A stretch of DNA of 64,000 nucleotides from Rhizobium nepotum 39/7 (lineage in GTDB: Bacteria > Pseudomonadota > Alphaproteobacteria > Rhizobiales > Rhizobiaceae): NCBI RefSeq assembly GCF_000949865.1, contig NZ_JWJH01000011.1, forward strand, positions 62,001 to 126,000, in the 5' to 3' direction. Both the position numbers and the translations under genes were made by a program. The notes below the pieces were generated by a model. That model had not been told where the DNA came from. It saw nothing but the letters and a program-made list of their open reading frames with translations, and searched no databases. Shown here piece after piece: positions 9,257-19,181 of the stretch (the first letter of the stretch is position 1; each line of letters starts with the position of its first letter).

Positions 9257-10555
9257 TCAGCCGTTCGCCTTTATCCTTGCGGGCTGCTGCGCGGAAAGCG
9301 CGGCAGTGATGTCTGAAAGAGGCGGCAGCTTTTCGAGCGGGCCAATTGCGGACAACGTCGGAACTGTATCGAAAAACAGCCGTCCTGCAAGATCGGTCAG
9401 GCGTTCCCGCGTGATGTCGTTCAGGCGCTCCATCATCTCCTCATTGGGGATGGGGCGGCCATAAAGCATCATCTGCCGGGCGATCTGGCCGGCGCGCGCG
9501 GCCGGGCTTTCCTGTCCCATCAGCAATTGCGCGCGGATTTGCGCACGGGCGCGGTCGATTTCTTCCTGATGGATTGTCTGCGAAGACTTGCGCAGCTCGT
9601 CGAGGATGACGGGTATCAGTTCCGGCAGGTCGTTGCCGCCGGTCGCCGCATGCACGCCGAAGATGCCGGTATCGGAAAAACCCCAATGGAAGGCATAGAC
9701 GGAATAACAAAGGCCGCGCGCTTCACGCACTTCCTGGAAGAGGCGTGATGACATGCCGCCGCCAAGAATATTGGCGAGAATCTGCGAACAGTAGAAATCG
9801 CGGGCATGGTAGGCCTTGCCCTCGAAGCCGAGAAGCACCTGCGCGTCCATCAGGTCGCGGGTCTCGCGGATTTCCCCGCCGGTATAGATCGCCTTTTCGA
9901 GAACCGGCGTGGCGATCGGCAGCTGCGGCAGCGTGGCGAAACGCTCTTCCACCTGCTTCACGAAGCTTTGGTGATCGACGGCACCCGCCGCAACGACGAA
10001 GATGCGGTCCGTCGTATAGTTGCGTGCGAGATAATGCCTTATCTGGGCGCTGGTAAAGGATTGCACGGTTTCCGGCGTGCCGAGGATCGGGCGGCCGATG
10101 GTCTGGTCGCGATAGGCGACACCGGAAAAATTGTCAAAGATCACGTCATCAGGCGTATCGGTGGCGGCGCCGATTTCCTGGAGAATGACGTTTTTCTCCC
10201 GCTCCAGCTCGTCTTCGTCGAAGAGCGATTCCGTCAGAATGTCGGCAAGGATATCGACGGCCAGCGGTACGTGGTCTTTGAGGACCCGGGCATAATAGGA
10301 GGTTGTTTCCGTCGATGTCGCGGCGTTGACTTCGCCGCCGACATTTTCGATCTCTTCGGCGATCTGCCGGGCGGTGCGGCGCGCCGTGCCCTTGAAGGCC
10401 ATATGTTCGAGAAGATGGGCGATGCCATGTTCGGCAGTCGTCTCGTTGCGGGAACCGGATTTGATCCACACCCCAAGAGCAACGCTTTCGAGATGTGGCA
10501 TTTTTTCCGTCACAACGGTCAACCCGGACGAAAGCCGGGTCACATTAACTTTCAT
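9257..10555 (-). CDS. M16 zinc protease (processing-peptidase-like)
   Basis: A 432-residue M16 insulinase/MPP-family peptidase. The inverted zinc motif HLLEH is present in HGIAHLLEHMAFKGT near residue 45, with downstream glutamates in NVGGEVNAATSTETTSYYA. The length matches the single-chain alphaproteobacterial mitochondrial-processing-peptidase homologues. It follows thrC by 19 bp in the same direction, a conserved rhizobial pairing. Confidence 0.92.
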   Translation of the reverse strand: MKVNVTRLSSGLTVVTEKMPHLESVALGVWIKSGSRNETTAEHGIAHLLEHMAFKGTARRTARQIAEEIENVGGEVNAATSTETTSYYARVLKDHVPLAVDILADILTESLFDEDELEREKNVILQEIGAATDTPDDVIFDNFSGVAYRDQTIGRPILGTPETVQSFTSAQIRHYLARNYTTDRIFVVAAGAVDHQSFVKQVEERFATLPQLPIATPVLEKAIYTGGEIRETRDLMDAQVLLGFEGKAYHARDFYCSQILANILGGGMSSRLFQEVREARGLCYSVYAFHWGFSDTGIFGVHAATGGNDLPELIPVILDELRKSSQTIHQEEIDRARAQIRAQLLMGQESPAARAGQIARQMMLYGRPIPNEEMMERLNDITRERLTDLAGRLFFDTVPTLSAIGPLEKLPPLSDITAALSAQQPARIKANG

Positions 10556-10574
10556 ATCAAGTCTTTCCGCGTCT

Positions 10575-11972
10575 CTATTTGCCGGCGCGTGCGTGGCTGC
10601 CGATGAATGTTTCCACCGCTTTCAGCTCTGCATCCAGAATGTCGAAACGCTCCTCCCGGTTCATAATGTCAGCTAGCCATACTGGAAGCGCCGGGTCGAT
10701 TGCGCAAGCGGATTTTACGGCGGCCGGGAATTTAGCCGGGTGGGCGGTAGACAGCACTACCATCGGGCTTGACGCCTTTTCGTGCTTTTCCGCCACGAAA
10801 ACGCCGGTGGCCGTATGCGGGTCGATCAGGTATCCGGTTTTTTCAAGCGTATCGCGGATTGTCGCCGCCACCTGCTTTTCGGTGGCACGGCCGGCGCGGA
10901 AATCGCGCTTGATGAATTTGAGGGCATGCGGCGGAATTTCAAACGCGCCGGACTGCTTCAGGCCGTCCATCGATGCCTTTACCGCAGCGGAATCGCGGCC
11001 ATAGGCCTCGAACAGCAGTCGCTCGAAATTCGACGAGATCTGAATATCCATGGAGGGTGAAGTGGTGGATTTGACGCCCCGCATCTCGTAACGGCCGGTC
11101 TTCAGCGCGCGCGCCAGAATGTCGTTGTCATTGGTGGCGATGACAAGTCTGTCGATCGGCAGGCCCATCTTCTTGGCGACATAACCGGCAAAGATATCGC
11201 CGAAATTACCCGTTGGAACGGTGAAGGAAATCTTCCGGTCCGGGCCGCCGAGCGACAGCGACGCGGTGAAATAATAGACCACCTGCGCCATGATGCGCGC
11301 CCAGTTGATGGAGTTCACGCCGGAAAGCTTCACGCCGTCGCGGAATTTCGCGTCGTTGAACATTTCTTTGACGAGGTTCTGGCAATCGTCGAAATTGCCG
11401 TTGATCGCCATCGCATGCACGTTGGAGGCGGTCGAGGTCGTCATCTGGCGCTGCTGCACCGGAGAGACCTTGCCATTGGGGAAAAGGATGAAGATGTCGG
11501 TGCGCTCGCGACCGGCAAAGGCGTCGATTGCCGCGCCACCGGTATCGCCGGAGGTGGCGCCGACAATGGTGGCGCGCTCGCCGCGCTCAGCCAGCGTATA
11601 GTCCATCAGGCGGGCGAGAAGCTGCATCGCCACGTCCTTGAAGGCGAGCGTGGTGCCGTGGAAAAGCTCAAGCACGAACGTGTTCGGGCCGGTCTGCGTC
11701 AGTGGCGCGACGGCCGGATGGCGGAACGTCGCATAGGCATCGTCGATCATCGCCCTGAACTTATCGGCCGGGATTTCGCCGCCGGTGAAACGGTAGAGAA
11801 CCTCGAACGCGATGTCCTGATAGGATTTTCCGCGCAGGTTGCGGATTTCCTTCTTCGACATGGAGGGCCATTCGCGCGGCACGTAAAGCCCGCCGTCACG
11901 GCCAAGGCCCGCCAGAAGCGCGTCGCAGAAACCAAGCGAAGGGGCCGCACCCCTGGTCGATACATATTTCAC
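10575..11972 (-). CDS. thrC: Threonine synthase
   Basis: PLP enzyme converting O-phospho-L-homoserine to threonine. The PLP-lysine motif HGTTLAFKDVAMQLL is present, as is the phosphate-binding GATSGDTGGAA. The 465-residue length fits the fold-type II class found in Gram-negatives and yeast. It completes the pathway begun by thrB at the left edge of the window. Confidence 0.96.
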   Translation of the reverse strand: MKYVSTRGAAPSLGFCDALLAGLGRDGGLYVPREWPSMSKKEIRNLRGKSYQDIAFEVLYRFTGGEIPADKFRAMIDDAYATFRHPAVAPLTQTGPNTFVLELFHGTTLAFKDVAMQLLARLMDYTLAERGERATIVGATSGDTGGAAIDAFAGRERTDIFILFPNGKVSPVQQRQMTTSTASNVHAMAINGNFDDCQNLVKEMFNDAKFRDGVKLSGVNSINWARIMAQVVYYFTASLSLGGPDRKISFTVPTGNFGDIFAGYVAKKMGLPIDRLVIATNDNDILARALKTGRYEMRGVKSTTSPSMDIQISSNFERLLFEAYGRDSAAVKASMDGLKQSGAFEIPPHALKFIKRDFRAGRATEKQVAATIRDTLEKTGYLIDPHTATGVFVAEKHEKASSPMVVLSTAHPAKFPAAVKSACAIDPALPVWLADIMNREERFDILDAELKAVETFIGSHARAGK

Positions 11973-12219
11973 GAGATAGTTCCCTGTCCTTTATCGGTCT
12001 GTCCGTTGCCGATGTTACCGGCGTCTTCGTCAGCAGGCTCTTGCCAAAATGAGGCGATTGGTGAGGTAATGAAGGGCTTTTTTGAAAATTCAAGCAAAAC
12101 CGAACATGCCAATCGATTTTTTCCGGCGTCGCTGCTATAGACCATCGCCAACCTGCGTGAAAGGTCAATAAACAGCGTCTCCGGTTCGGTTCCGGGACAA
12201 TGGAGAGGGAATTAGAAGA

Positions 12220-12792
12220 GTGTCAGGGAATTTCTTGCGTTTGTCCGCCGCGATGTCGCTTCTGGCCGTCGTTGCAGGATGCAATTCCTCCAATCCGGCG
12301 GACTCGCTTGCCGTCAATCCCCCGGCGGCGCAGGCCAATCCGGTTGCCGCGGTGGTGCAGGCAAATTGCCCGGCCGTGACGGTTCTCGACGCCAACGCCG
12401 TCCACCGCGTCTATTCCGGTGGGGCGAAGGACGATCCGCAGAAACTGGCCTATCAGGTCTCGCTCTCCGACACGACGCGCTCGTGCACCGCGAACGAAAC
12501 GACGCTGACGGTGAACGTGCTGGCCCAGGGCCGCCTCGTTCCCGGCCCCATGTCGAAGCCCGGCCGCGTGACCGTGCCCATCCGTGTCACGGTGAAGGAC
12601 GGCGACGGCGAGATTTACGGCGAAACGACCAATTTCGCCATCGACGTTCCGGCTGGCCAGAGCGGCACGCAGTTCATCTTCAACAATGACCACGTCGCTA
12701 TTCCCAATGCACCGGGTGGCGCACCGAAGTCGGTCAGCGTCTATATCGGTTTTGCCGAGCAGGGCGCAAAGGGCAAGACCAAGCGCCGGTGA
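12220..12792 (+). CDS. Putative lipoprotein
   Basis: A 190-residue protein with a lipoprotein signal peptide: a hydrophobic segment ending in the lipobox LAVVAGC, with the lipidated Cys near residue 22. The mature part has a beta-rich segment (TLTVNVLAQGRLV, RVTVPIRVTVKDGDGE). No known function is recognised. The GTG start at 12220 has GGAGAGGGA about 10 nt upstream. A hairpin terminator follows. Confidence 0.75.
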   Translation: MSGNFLRLSAAMSLLAVVAGCNSSNPADSLAVNPPAAQANPVAAVVQANCPAVTVLDANAVHRVYSGGAKDDPQKLAYQVSLSDTTRSCTANETTLTVNVLAQGRLVPGPMSKPGRVTVPIRVTVKDGDGEIYGETTNFAIDVPAGQSGTQFIFNNDHVAIPNAPGGAPKSVSVYIGFAEQGAKGKTKRR

Positions 12793-12815
12793 TTTGACGG
12801 ACGGGTCATTAAAAA

Positions 12816-12848
12816 ACCGGAGGCTGCTAGGCGGGCTCCGGTCTTTAT
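12816..12848 (+). terminator. Rho-independent terminator
   Basis: ACCGGAG and CTCCGGT pair across a 13-nt loop and are followed by CTTTATT. It lies directly after the lipoprotein gene and, with the upstream A run, could also end the convergent brnA transcript. Confidence 0.65.
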
Positions 12849-12860
12849 TGAACGACGAAT

Positions 12861-13175
12861 TTAAAGGCCGGCTGCCTTTCGCAGTGCGTCATTGATGCGG
12901 CTCTGCCACCCTTTGCCACTGTTGCGAAAACGCTCCACTACGTCCTCATCGAGGCGCAACGTCACCTGTTTCTTCGGTTTGTCCACCGGCGGGCGGCCAC
13001 GTGTCTTTCGGTATTCATCAATCGCTTCGAAAAAAGCGGACGGCAAAACGTCCCGAGCCGGACGCATATTTGCGAGTTCCTCATCCGTCATTTCCGGGAA
13101 GTCCACCGCATTCCAGTCCGCTTCGGTATAGCCGTGTCCGGGTTCGAATTCTTTTAGTTTCGTAACTTTGGCCAT
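12861..13175 (-). CDS. brnA: BrnA antitoxin
   Basis: A 104-residue BrnA-family antitoxin. The C-terminal ribbon-helix-helix segment is KKQVTLRLDEDVVERFRNSGKGWQ (in part), and the N-terminal part would bind BrnT. In characterised systems BrnA neutralises BrnT and represses the operon. The start at 13175 is chosen because the domain begins there; it overlaps the end of brnT by 22 bp, as usual for brnT-brnA. Confidence 0.9.
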   Translation of the reverse strand: MAKVTKLKEFEPGHGYTEADWNAVDFPEMTDEELANMRPARDVLPSAFFEAIDEYRKTRGRPPVDKPKKQVTLRLDEDVVERFRNSGKGWQSRINDALRKAAGL

Positions 13176-13432
13176 GGCAACTTCCTTCTTTCCTTGAAAC
13201 TTGCCCGACGGAAGCTGATGACGGATATCGCTTCTGTTCCGACAGTCGCAAAAACAACGGCCGTCGTCCCGTCCTGAAAATATCCGATCGCTTTGAAGCG
13301 CGAGCTTCCCGGTTCGGTCAGGCTTTTCTCGATGATGGCGTTTTCCCAACCAAACCCATCGATATCTGCAAAGTCGAAGCCGTGCTTCTTGATGTTGGCC
13401 AGCCTCTTGGGCTCGTCCCATATTATTTTCAT
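13154..13432 (-). CDS. brnT: BrnT ribonuclease toxin
   Basis: A 92-residue BrnT-family type II toxin, a RelE-fold ribonuclease that halts translation. It begins MKIIWDEPKRLANIKKHGFDF, the family N-terminus, and ends with the conserved VISFRRASFKERR segment. The toxin gene precedes the antitoxin gene. The start at 13432 fits the family better than the longer reading. A perfect palindrome lies immediately upstream. Confidence 0.9.
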   Translation of the reverse strand: MKIIWDEPKRLANIKKHGFDFADIDGFGWENAIIEKSLTEPGSSRFKAIGYFQDGTTAVVFATVGTEAISVISFRRASFKERRKLPWPKLRN

Positions 13433-13436
13433 AATT

Positions 13437-13450
13437 AATGTAGCTACATT
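13437..13450. promoter_or_regulatory. Candidate brnTA operator palindrome
   Basis: AATGTAGCTACATT is a perfect 14-bp palindrome 4 bp upstream of the brnT start, in an AT-rich stretch. A degraded copy (AATGCAGCTAG) follows about 12 bp further out. BrnA-family antitoxins autorepress by binding inverted repeats, so this is the likely operator. Confidence 0.55.
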
Positions 13451-13502
13451 TATTAAAATATCAATGCAGCTAGTCAAATCATGAAAGAGACCCCTTCACA
13501 AT

Positions 13503-14192
13503 TCAAAAAGCGCCTTCCCATTCCGCCATCGCCGCAATGACGGCGGGTAGGTCGTTCATGCGCGAAATCACGGTTTCCGCGCCCGCATCCGTCAGCCGGT
13601 CGGCATGGCTCGGATAGGTGTGGGATGCGCCGGTGAAGCCGATGACGCGCATGCCGGCGGCTCTCGCACCATGGATGCCGTGCACGGAATCCTCGATCAC
13701 GACCACGCGGTCGGGGGAGACGCCGAACTGCGCCGCGCCATGCAGGAAGATATCGGGCTTCGGCTTGACGCGGTCGGCGCCTAAGTCCTTGGCGGAATAG
13801 ATATGCGGCGCGAAATAGGGCTTCAGGCCGACTTTCGTCAGCATCATGTCGAGGCGGTGGCTGGAGGAATTCGAGCAGATGCAGCGCGGTGTCGTCAGCC
13901 GCGACAGCGCAAACTTGACGCCCTCGATGATCTTCACGTCGCGTTCCAGCCGCGCATCGAGCAGTTTTTCCGACTTGTCGAGCAGGGATGCGGACAACGG
14001 GATGCTGGCTTCGCGCTCCACCTGCAGGAGGATGTTCTTCCAGGTCATGCCGGCAAAACGCTCGCCCATTTCCTCGACGGAGATGGGATAACCCGCCTCG
14101 GTCAGGAGACGGGACTCCACCTGTGCCGCGATGATTTCGGAATCGACCAGAACGCCGTCACAGTCGAAAATAATGAGGTCGAAGCCGCTCAT
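13503..14192 (-). CDS. HAD-superfamily phosphatase/phosphoglucomutase-like hydrolase
   Basis: A 229-residue HAD hydrolase of the beta-phosphoglucomutase/phosphoglycolate phosphatase type. Motif I is IIFDCDGVLVDSE, motif II is the CSNSS segment, motif III is the Lys of VKPKPDIFL, and motif IV is VVVIEDSVHGI. The substrate is probably a small phosphorylated sugar or sugar acid but cannot be assigned. Confidence 0.85.
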   Translation of the reverse strand: MSGFDLIIFDCDGVLVDSEIIAAQVESRLLTEAGYPISVEEMGERFAGMTWKNILLQVEREASIPLSASLLDKSEKLLDARLERDVKIIEGVKFALSRLTTPRCICSNSSSHRLDMMLTKVGLKPYFAPHIYSAKDLGADRVKPKPDIFLHGAAQFGVSPDRVVVIEDSVHGIHGARAAGMRVIGFTGASHTYPSHADRLTDAGAETVISRMNDLPAVIAAMAEWEGAF

Positions 14193-14415
14193 GGGCGCTC
14201 CCTATATCGAATTTGCTTGGAGGAAAGTGATGCCGGGCTTTTAGACCATGTCCGCGTCAAGCTCAACCGGCTGGCCCGCAAGGGTCGGTCCCATCAGGCT
14301 CATAGCTCGGGCGGGCCTGGGCAAGCGACTGTCCGGCCTTGAATATTTGCTTTTGCGCATTCCCCTGATGCAAAAACCGCTACACACATTCGCGCCGGAT
14401 GCGTTATGGAATGTC

Positions 14416-15096
14416 ATGCCCAAGACAGTGAAAACCAGACCCGAAGACACGATCGCCGCACGCATCAGCCGCACTCTGGCCGACCGCATCGTGCGCGGCG
14501 AGCTGTCGCCGGGCGAACGTTTGCGGCAGGATCATATCGCCGCCGAATTCGGCGCTTCGCATGTGCCGGTACGCGAGGCATTCCGCAGGCTGGAAGCGCA
14601 GGGTCTGGCCGCCAGCATTCCGCGCCGGGGTGTCAGGGTTGCGGACTTCGGCCTTGCCGATGTGCGCGAGGTCGCGGAAATGCGCGCGGCGCTTGAGGTT
14701 CTGGCGCTGCGCCACGCCATTCCCAACATGACCGCCGCCATTCTCGACCAGGCGGAAGCCGCCACGCTTGAGGGTGACAGCGCCGTCGACGTGCAGCAGT
14801 GGGAAGAGGCCAATCGCCGCTTCCACCGCCTCATCACCGCGCCCTGCAATATGCCACGCCTGATGGAGGCGATCGACGGCCTGCATGCGGCAAGCGCCCG
14901 CTTTCTGTTTTCCGCCTGGCGGGCAGGCTGGGAGCGGCGCACCGACACCGACCACCGCGCGATCCTCGACGCTTTGCGCGGCGGCCGTGCCGAGGAGGCG
15001 GTGCGCATCCTCGACGGGCATGTGCAATGGATCGGCCGCAAGGCGATCCGCACCTCTTCCGGCTCGGTGCACGACGCCTTCGCCATCGTCGGATAG
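14416..15096 (+). CDS. GntR family regulator, FCD domain
   Basis: A 226-residue regulator with an N-terminal winged helix (ISRTLADRIVRGELSPGERL, HVPVREAFRRLEAQGL) and a C-terminal helical FCD effector domain containing metal-ligand-type histidines (RRFHRLI, TDHRAIL). FCD members usually control catabolism of small acids. The target is unknown; neither neighbour is an obvious metabolic operon. The start at 14416 best fits the family, although the frame is open upstream. Confidence 0.85.
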   Translation: MPKTVKTRPEDTIAARISRTLADRIVRGELSPGERLRQDHIAAEFGASHVPVREAFRRLEAQGLAASIPRRGVRVADFGLADVREVAEMRAALEVLALRHAIPNMTAAILDQAEAATLEGDSAVDVQQWEEANRRFHRLITAPCNMPRLMEAIDGLHAASARFLFSAWRAGWERRTDTDHRAILDALRGGRAEEAVRILDGHVQWIGRKAIRTSSGSVHDAFAIVG

Positions 15097-15296
15097 GTCG
15101 GAGGCGATTGGCTGTGGTCTTTTGGACTCTGTCGGAAAAGTCGTTTATCGATATCCAGCCCGCGATAGTGATCAGCAGTTTGCAAGGGAATATGGATGGC
15201 GGTTGAGACGGCGAATTCACGAACCGGATTTTTCGGCCGTCCCGCCTTGCGACTGCTCTGTCCGCAGCCCCGTTTCCAGCTTGGGAAACGCGGCCA

Positions 15297-15794
15297 GTGA
15301 CGGTTCGCCTGCGCCCCCATCACCTTCTCTGCATGCTGACCTATGTGGGAAAGGGATATACTTCCGGCTTCGTCGAGAATTACGACCGTGTCGCCGCCCG
15401 GCTTAACGCGGGCGAGGAAGGTATCGAGCTGGTCAACGGTCCCGACGATATCTGTGTCGGCCTGTTGTGCGAAAGTCATGCCCATTGTTTCAACGAGGGC
15501 GTGGTGCAGCGGGATGAGGTTGCCCGGCTTTCGGTTTCGACGCTTTTGAACGAGACGCTTGAGCCCGGAAAACGCCTGCGGGCAACGCCGGACTTTTTGG
15601 CGAAGATGCGTCTGGCCTTCGCCGCCGGGGAAATCCGGCAGGCCTGTCGCGGTTGCCAGTGGATAAGGCTGTGCGACCGCATCGCGGCGTCAGGATTCAC
15701 CGGCGTGAAAATTGGCGAGCCGCCATCGCGCCCGGCCGGGCAGCGATTTGCACCTACTCCGGCACATTCGTCTCGGTTCTCTCGGCGGCCTTGA
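15297..15794 (+). CDS. DUF1284 domain protein
   Basis: A 165-residue protein with the DUF1284 pattern RLRPHHLLCMLTYVGKGYT and cysteine sets CVGLLCESHAHC and CRGCQWIRLC, suggesting a bound metal or Fe-S cluster. Function unknown. GTG start. The 3' end overlaps the convergent gene at 15754 by 41 bp. Confidence 0.75.
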   Translation: MTVRLRPHHLLCMLTYVGKGYTSGFVENYDRVAARLNAGEEGIELVNGPDDICVGLLCESHAHCFNEGVVQRDEVARLSVSTLLNETLEPGKRLRATPDFLAKMRLAFAAGEIRQACRGCQWIRLCDRIAASGFTGVKIGEPPSRPAGQRFAPTPAHSSRFSRRP

Positions 15795-16854
15795 CTGTCG
15801 CCTTGATTTCCTTCGGCTCGCGGCCGGATTTCTTGTCGTAGCTCACCTTCACCGAATAATCGCCGGGATGCAGGGTTTCCTGATGCCGGGTGCCGTAACG
15901 GCCGGAAATCTCCTTTTGCGTGCCCTGAAGGTCCTTGGTCGTCTCGACGATATCGATCCGCTCTGCCCCCGGCGCCGTGATTGCGAGAACGCCCGCATCG
16001 AGGTCGATGCTGACCTCTGTGCGGTTTCCGGCGGTCACGGTGAATGGCTGATCCACCGTGACCTTGCCGAGACGCGCGCGCATCACGAAATCACCGGCGG
16101 GCATTTCCATCATCTTGCCGGTGCCGTAAATGCCATTGATGGTCTGGCGGGTGCCATCAAGCGTCTCCTTGGCGGAGAGCGCCTCGAAACGGATATCGTC
16201 CGTCTCCACCGCCTTGTTACCCTGCGCATAGACCGCCCTGGCGATGACTACGCCGCTCGGGATGACAAGCTCGTGGCTGATCTTCTCGCCCGCCTCGATG
16301 GCAAGCGTTTCCTGCGCGCGCGCCGGGCCGATGCTGCCCGTCAGAACGACTTCGCCCGCCGGCACGAAGGCCGTGTTCCGGCCGTAGACGCTGTCCTTGA
16401 AATCGTCCTTGGTGATTTCGGTTTTCGCCTGACTTTCCACATCGCCGCCGGGGCTGCGTTTCGGCACCACCGTCAGTTCGGCCGCGTCGAAATTCACCTT
16501 CGGCCTCGCGATGCTTCCGCCTTTCACCTCGAAGGCTATTTCGCGGGTAACATTGCCCAGCGCCGCCACACCGACATATTTGCCCGCAGGCAGCTTCGCC
16601 TCAAAACTGGCGTCATAGGAGCCGCCGGCATTGACGTCGCTGCGCATACCGGCACGGTCGGCCTTGTAGAAATCCCACCGCACCCTGTCGCTGTTGCCAA
16701 GCGAGGGACCACCGTCGAACAGCACCGCATCGGTGACGACGTTATATTGCGGTGCCGGTTCCTGCGCCGGCAATGGTGACGGCAGCGCCGCCACGAGAAG
16801 AGCGGCGGAAACGACATGCACTGAAAAAGAAGCCATTCTCGTCACGGACCCCAT
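15754..16854 (-). CDS. Secreted protein with four similar beta modules
   Basis: A 366-residue exported protein with a signal peptide (AALLVAALPSPLPAQ). The mature part consists of four roughly 75-residue units, each with a G-x-Y or YGT-type start, a P-A/G-G-x-Y/F-V segment and an E-V-x-V/I-D-type end; compare LPAGKYVGVAAL, MPAGDFVMRARL and HPGDYSVKVSY. No catalytic motif is seen. It could be a periplasmic binding or structural protein. AGGGGG lies about 9 nt before the start. Confidence 0.6.
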   Translation of the reverse strand: MGSVTRMASFSVHVVSAALLVAALPSPLPAQEPAPQYNVVTDAVLFDGGPSLGNSDRVRWDFYKADRAGMRSDVNAGGSYDASFEAKLPAGKYVGVAALGNVTREIAFEVKGGSIARPKVNFDAAELTVVPKRSPGGDVESQAKTEITKDDFKDSVYGRNTAFVPAGEVVLTGSIGPARAQETLAIEAGEKISHELVIPSGVVIARAVYAQGNKAVETDDIRFEALSAKETLDGTRQTINGIYGTGKMMEMPAGDFVMRARLGKVTVDQPFTVTAGNRTEVSIDLDAGVLAITAPGAERIDIVETTKDLQGTQKEISGRYGTRHQETLHPGDYSVKVSYDKKSGREPKEIKATVKAAERTETNVPE

Positions 16855-17029
16855 TGCGGACTACCCCCTGAATTGCCGGTCTTCCCGCCGCACCGACATG
16901 TGGAACAGGACAACCCGTTGTGCACAACGTTTTTGCGGGACTTCGGGTTCCCGCCTGCCGCTGCAAATCCGGGAAAGAGGCCGCAACAGCCATTTATTTC
17001 GCATTTTCCGTGACTTGTTCAGGCTTTGA

Positions 17030-17049
17030 TAACCATCTTCGGTAACCAT
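17030..17049. promoter_or_regulatory. Candidate CtrA-type motif upstream of ccrM
   Basis: TAACCAT occurs twice, at 17030-17036 and 17043-17049, 13 bp apart, shortly before ccrM. CtrA sites carry TTAA or TTAACC half-sites, and ccrM is a known CtrA target in alphaproteobacteria. The match is partial, so this is inference from context. Confidence 0.4.
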
Positions 17050-17051
17050 AA

Positions 17052-18230
<1,179 letters not shown>

Positions 18231-18607
18231 CAGTCGAAAGCCGAAAGGCTAAAGGCAACGATCCACCGCCCGCCATTGTCAGCATACGTCTCCGTCCGGT
18301 TTAGTACCTTCAGTCCCGGATGGAGAATAACCAACGCCCGGCACCTCGGTGTCGGGCGTTGGTATTTTCGAATATATAAATTTAGCCAGACAAGTTTCGC
18401 GCAAGAGAACGGCCATAAGGTCTGACGCAAAGCAATGGTTGTGTAAGTCCGGTTCGGACAGTTCACGAAAACATTGCTGTCCCATGCCGCTTGCGGCAGG
18501 ACTGGCGCAGGCCGGAGACCGCCATTTCCGCCTGCGCCAATTTTCCTTCCCGACCTGTTTTGACAAACTTTGCCAAATTCTTCATCCTGTCTTCAAAGGA
18601 GATGAAG
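18231..18607 (+). other. Gene-free interval: two hairpin terminators, possible small RNA
   Basis: This 377-bp stretch holds no convincing coding frame. A strong hairpin at 18329-18363 (CCAACGCCCG...CGGGCGTTGG) followed by TATTTTCG is the likely ccrM terminator. After an AT-rich block come a small hairpin (TGCCGCTTGCGGCA, near 18485) and a second stem (GGCGCAGG...CCTGCGCC, 18504-18538) followed by AATTTT. The second part could be an untranslated leader or a small RNA. Confidence 0.5.
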
Positions 18608-18859
18608 ATGGTGACCATGAACATATCTTTGCCCGGGCCGATGAAAGAATGGGTCGAAGCCCAGTCGAAAACGGGCCGCTACTCCAATGCCAGCGACTAT
18701 GTGCGCGACCTGATCCGCAAGGATCAGGAACGGGGTGAGAAGATCGCGGCGATGCAACGTCTGGCGGATGAGGGCTTGAAGAGCGGTGTCGGTCTCCGAT
18801 CGCAGGACGCCCTGTTTGCCGAGGCCAAGGCCCGGTCCGCGAAACGCGATCTCGGTTGA
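18608..18859 (+). CDS. ParD-like antitoxin
   Basis: An 83-residue ribbon-helix-helix antitoxin. MNISLPGPMKEWVEAQ is the DNA-binding strand and first helix; RYSNASDYVRDLIRKDQ is the second, typical of ParD/CC2985. The C-terminal part would wrap the toxin. AAGGAG at 18596-18601 sets the start at 18608. The stop overlaps the toxin gene start. Confidence 0.88.
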   Translation: MVTMNISLPGPMKEWVEAQSKTGRYSNASDYVRDLIRKDQERGEKIAAMQRLADEGLKSGVGLRSQDALFAEAKARSAKRDLG

Positions 18860-19149
18860 TGGGCTATCGCCTGTCTCTGCTCGCGGAAGAGGATGTCATT
18901 CGCATTGCGGAGGAAGGCATCCTGATATTCGGGCTTGAGCAGGTGCGAAAATACCATCAGGAACTCTTCGCAGTCTTCAGATTGATATCTCTCAATCCAC
19001 GAATGGCGCGTGAACGGCATGAATTATCACCGCCACTGCGCATTCACAGGTTCCGGGCGCATCTGGTCATCTATCGAGTGGACGCGGACGACGAAATATT
19101 CATCGTCCGCGTGCGTCATGGGCATGAGGACTGGGTGAAGGAACCCTAG
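18859..19149 (+). CDS. ParE/RelE-family toxin
   Basis: A 96-residue RelE/ParE-superfamily toxin with the family ending HRFRAHLVIYRVDADDEIFI and VRVRHGHEDW. ParE types poison gyrase while RelE types cut mRNA; pairing with a ParD-like antitoxin favours ParE. The ATG at 18859 overlaps the antitoxin TGA, giving the usual coupled antitoxin-toxin order. Confidence 0.88.
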   Translation: MGYRLSLLAEEDVIRIAEEGILIFGLEQVRKYHQELFAVFRLISLNPRMARERHELSPPLRIHRFRAHLVIYRVDADDEIFIVRVRHGHEDWVKEP

Positions 19150-19181
19150 ATCGTCGAAAAAACAACGTTGGGATCGGTGTC

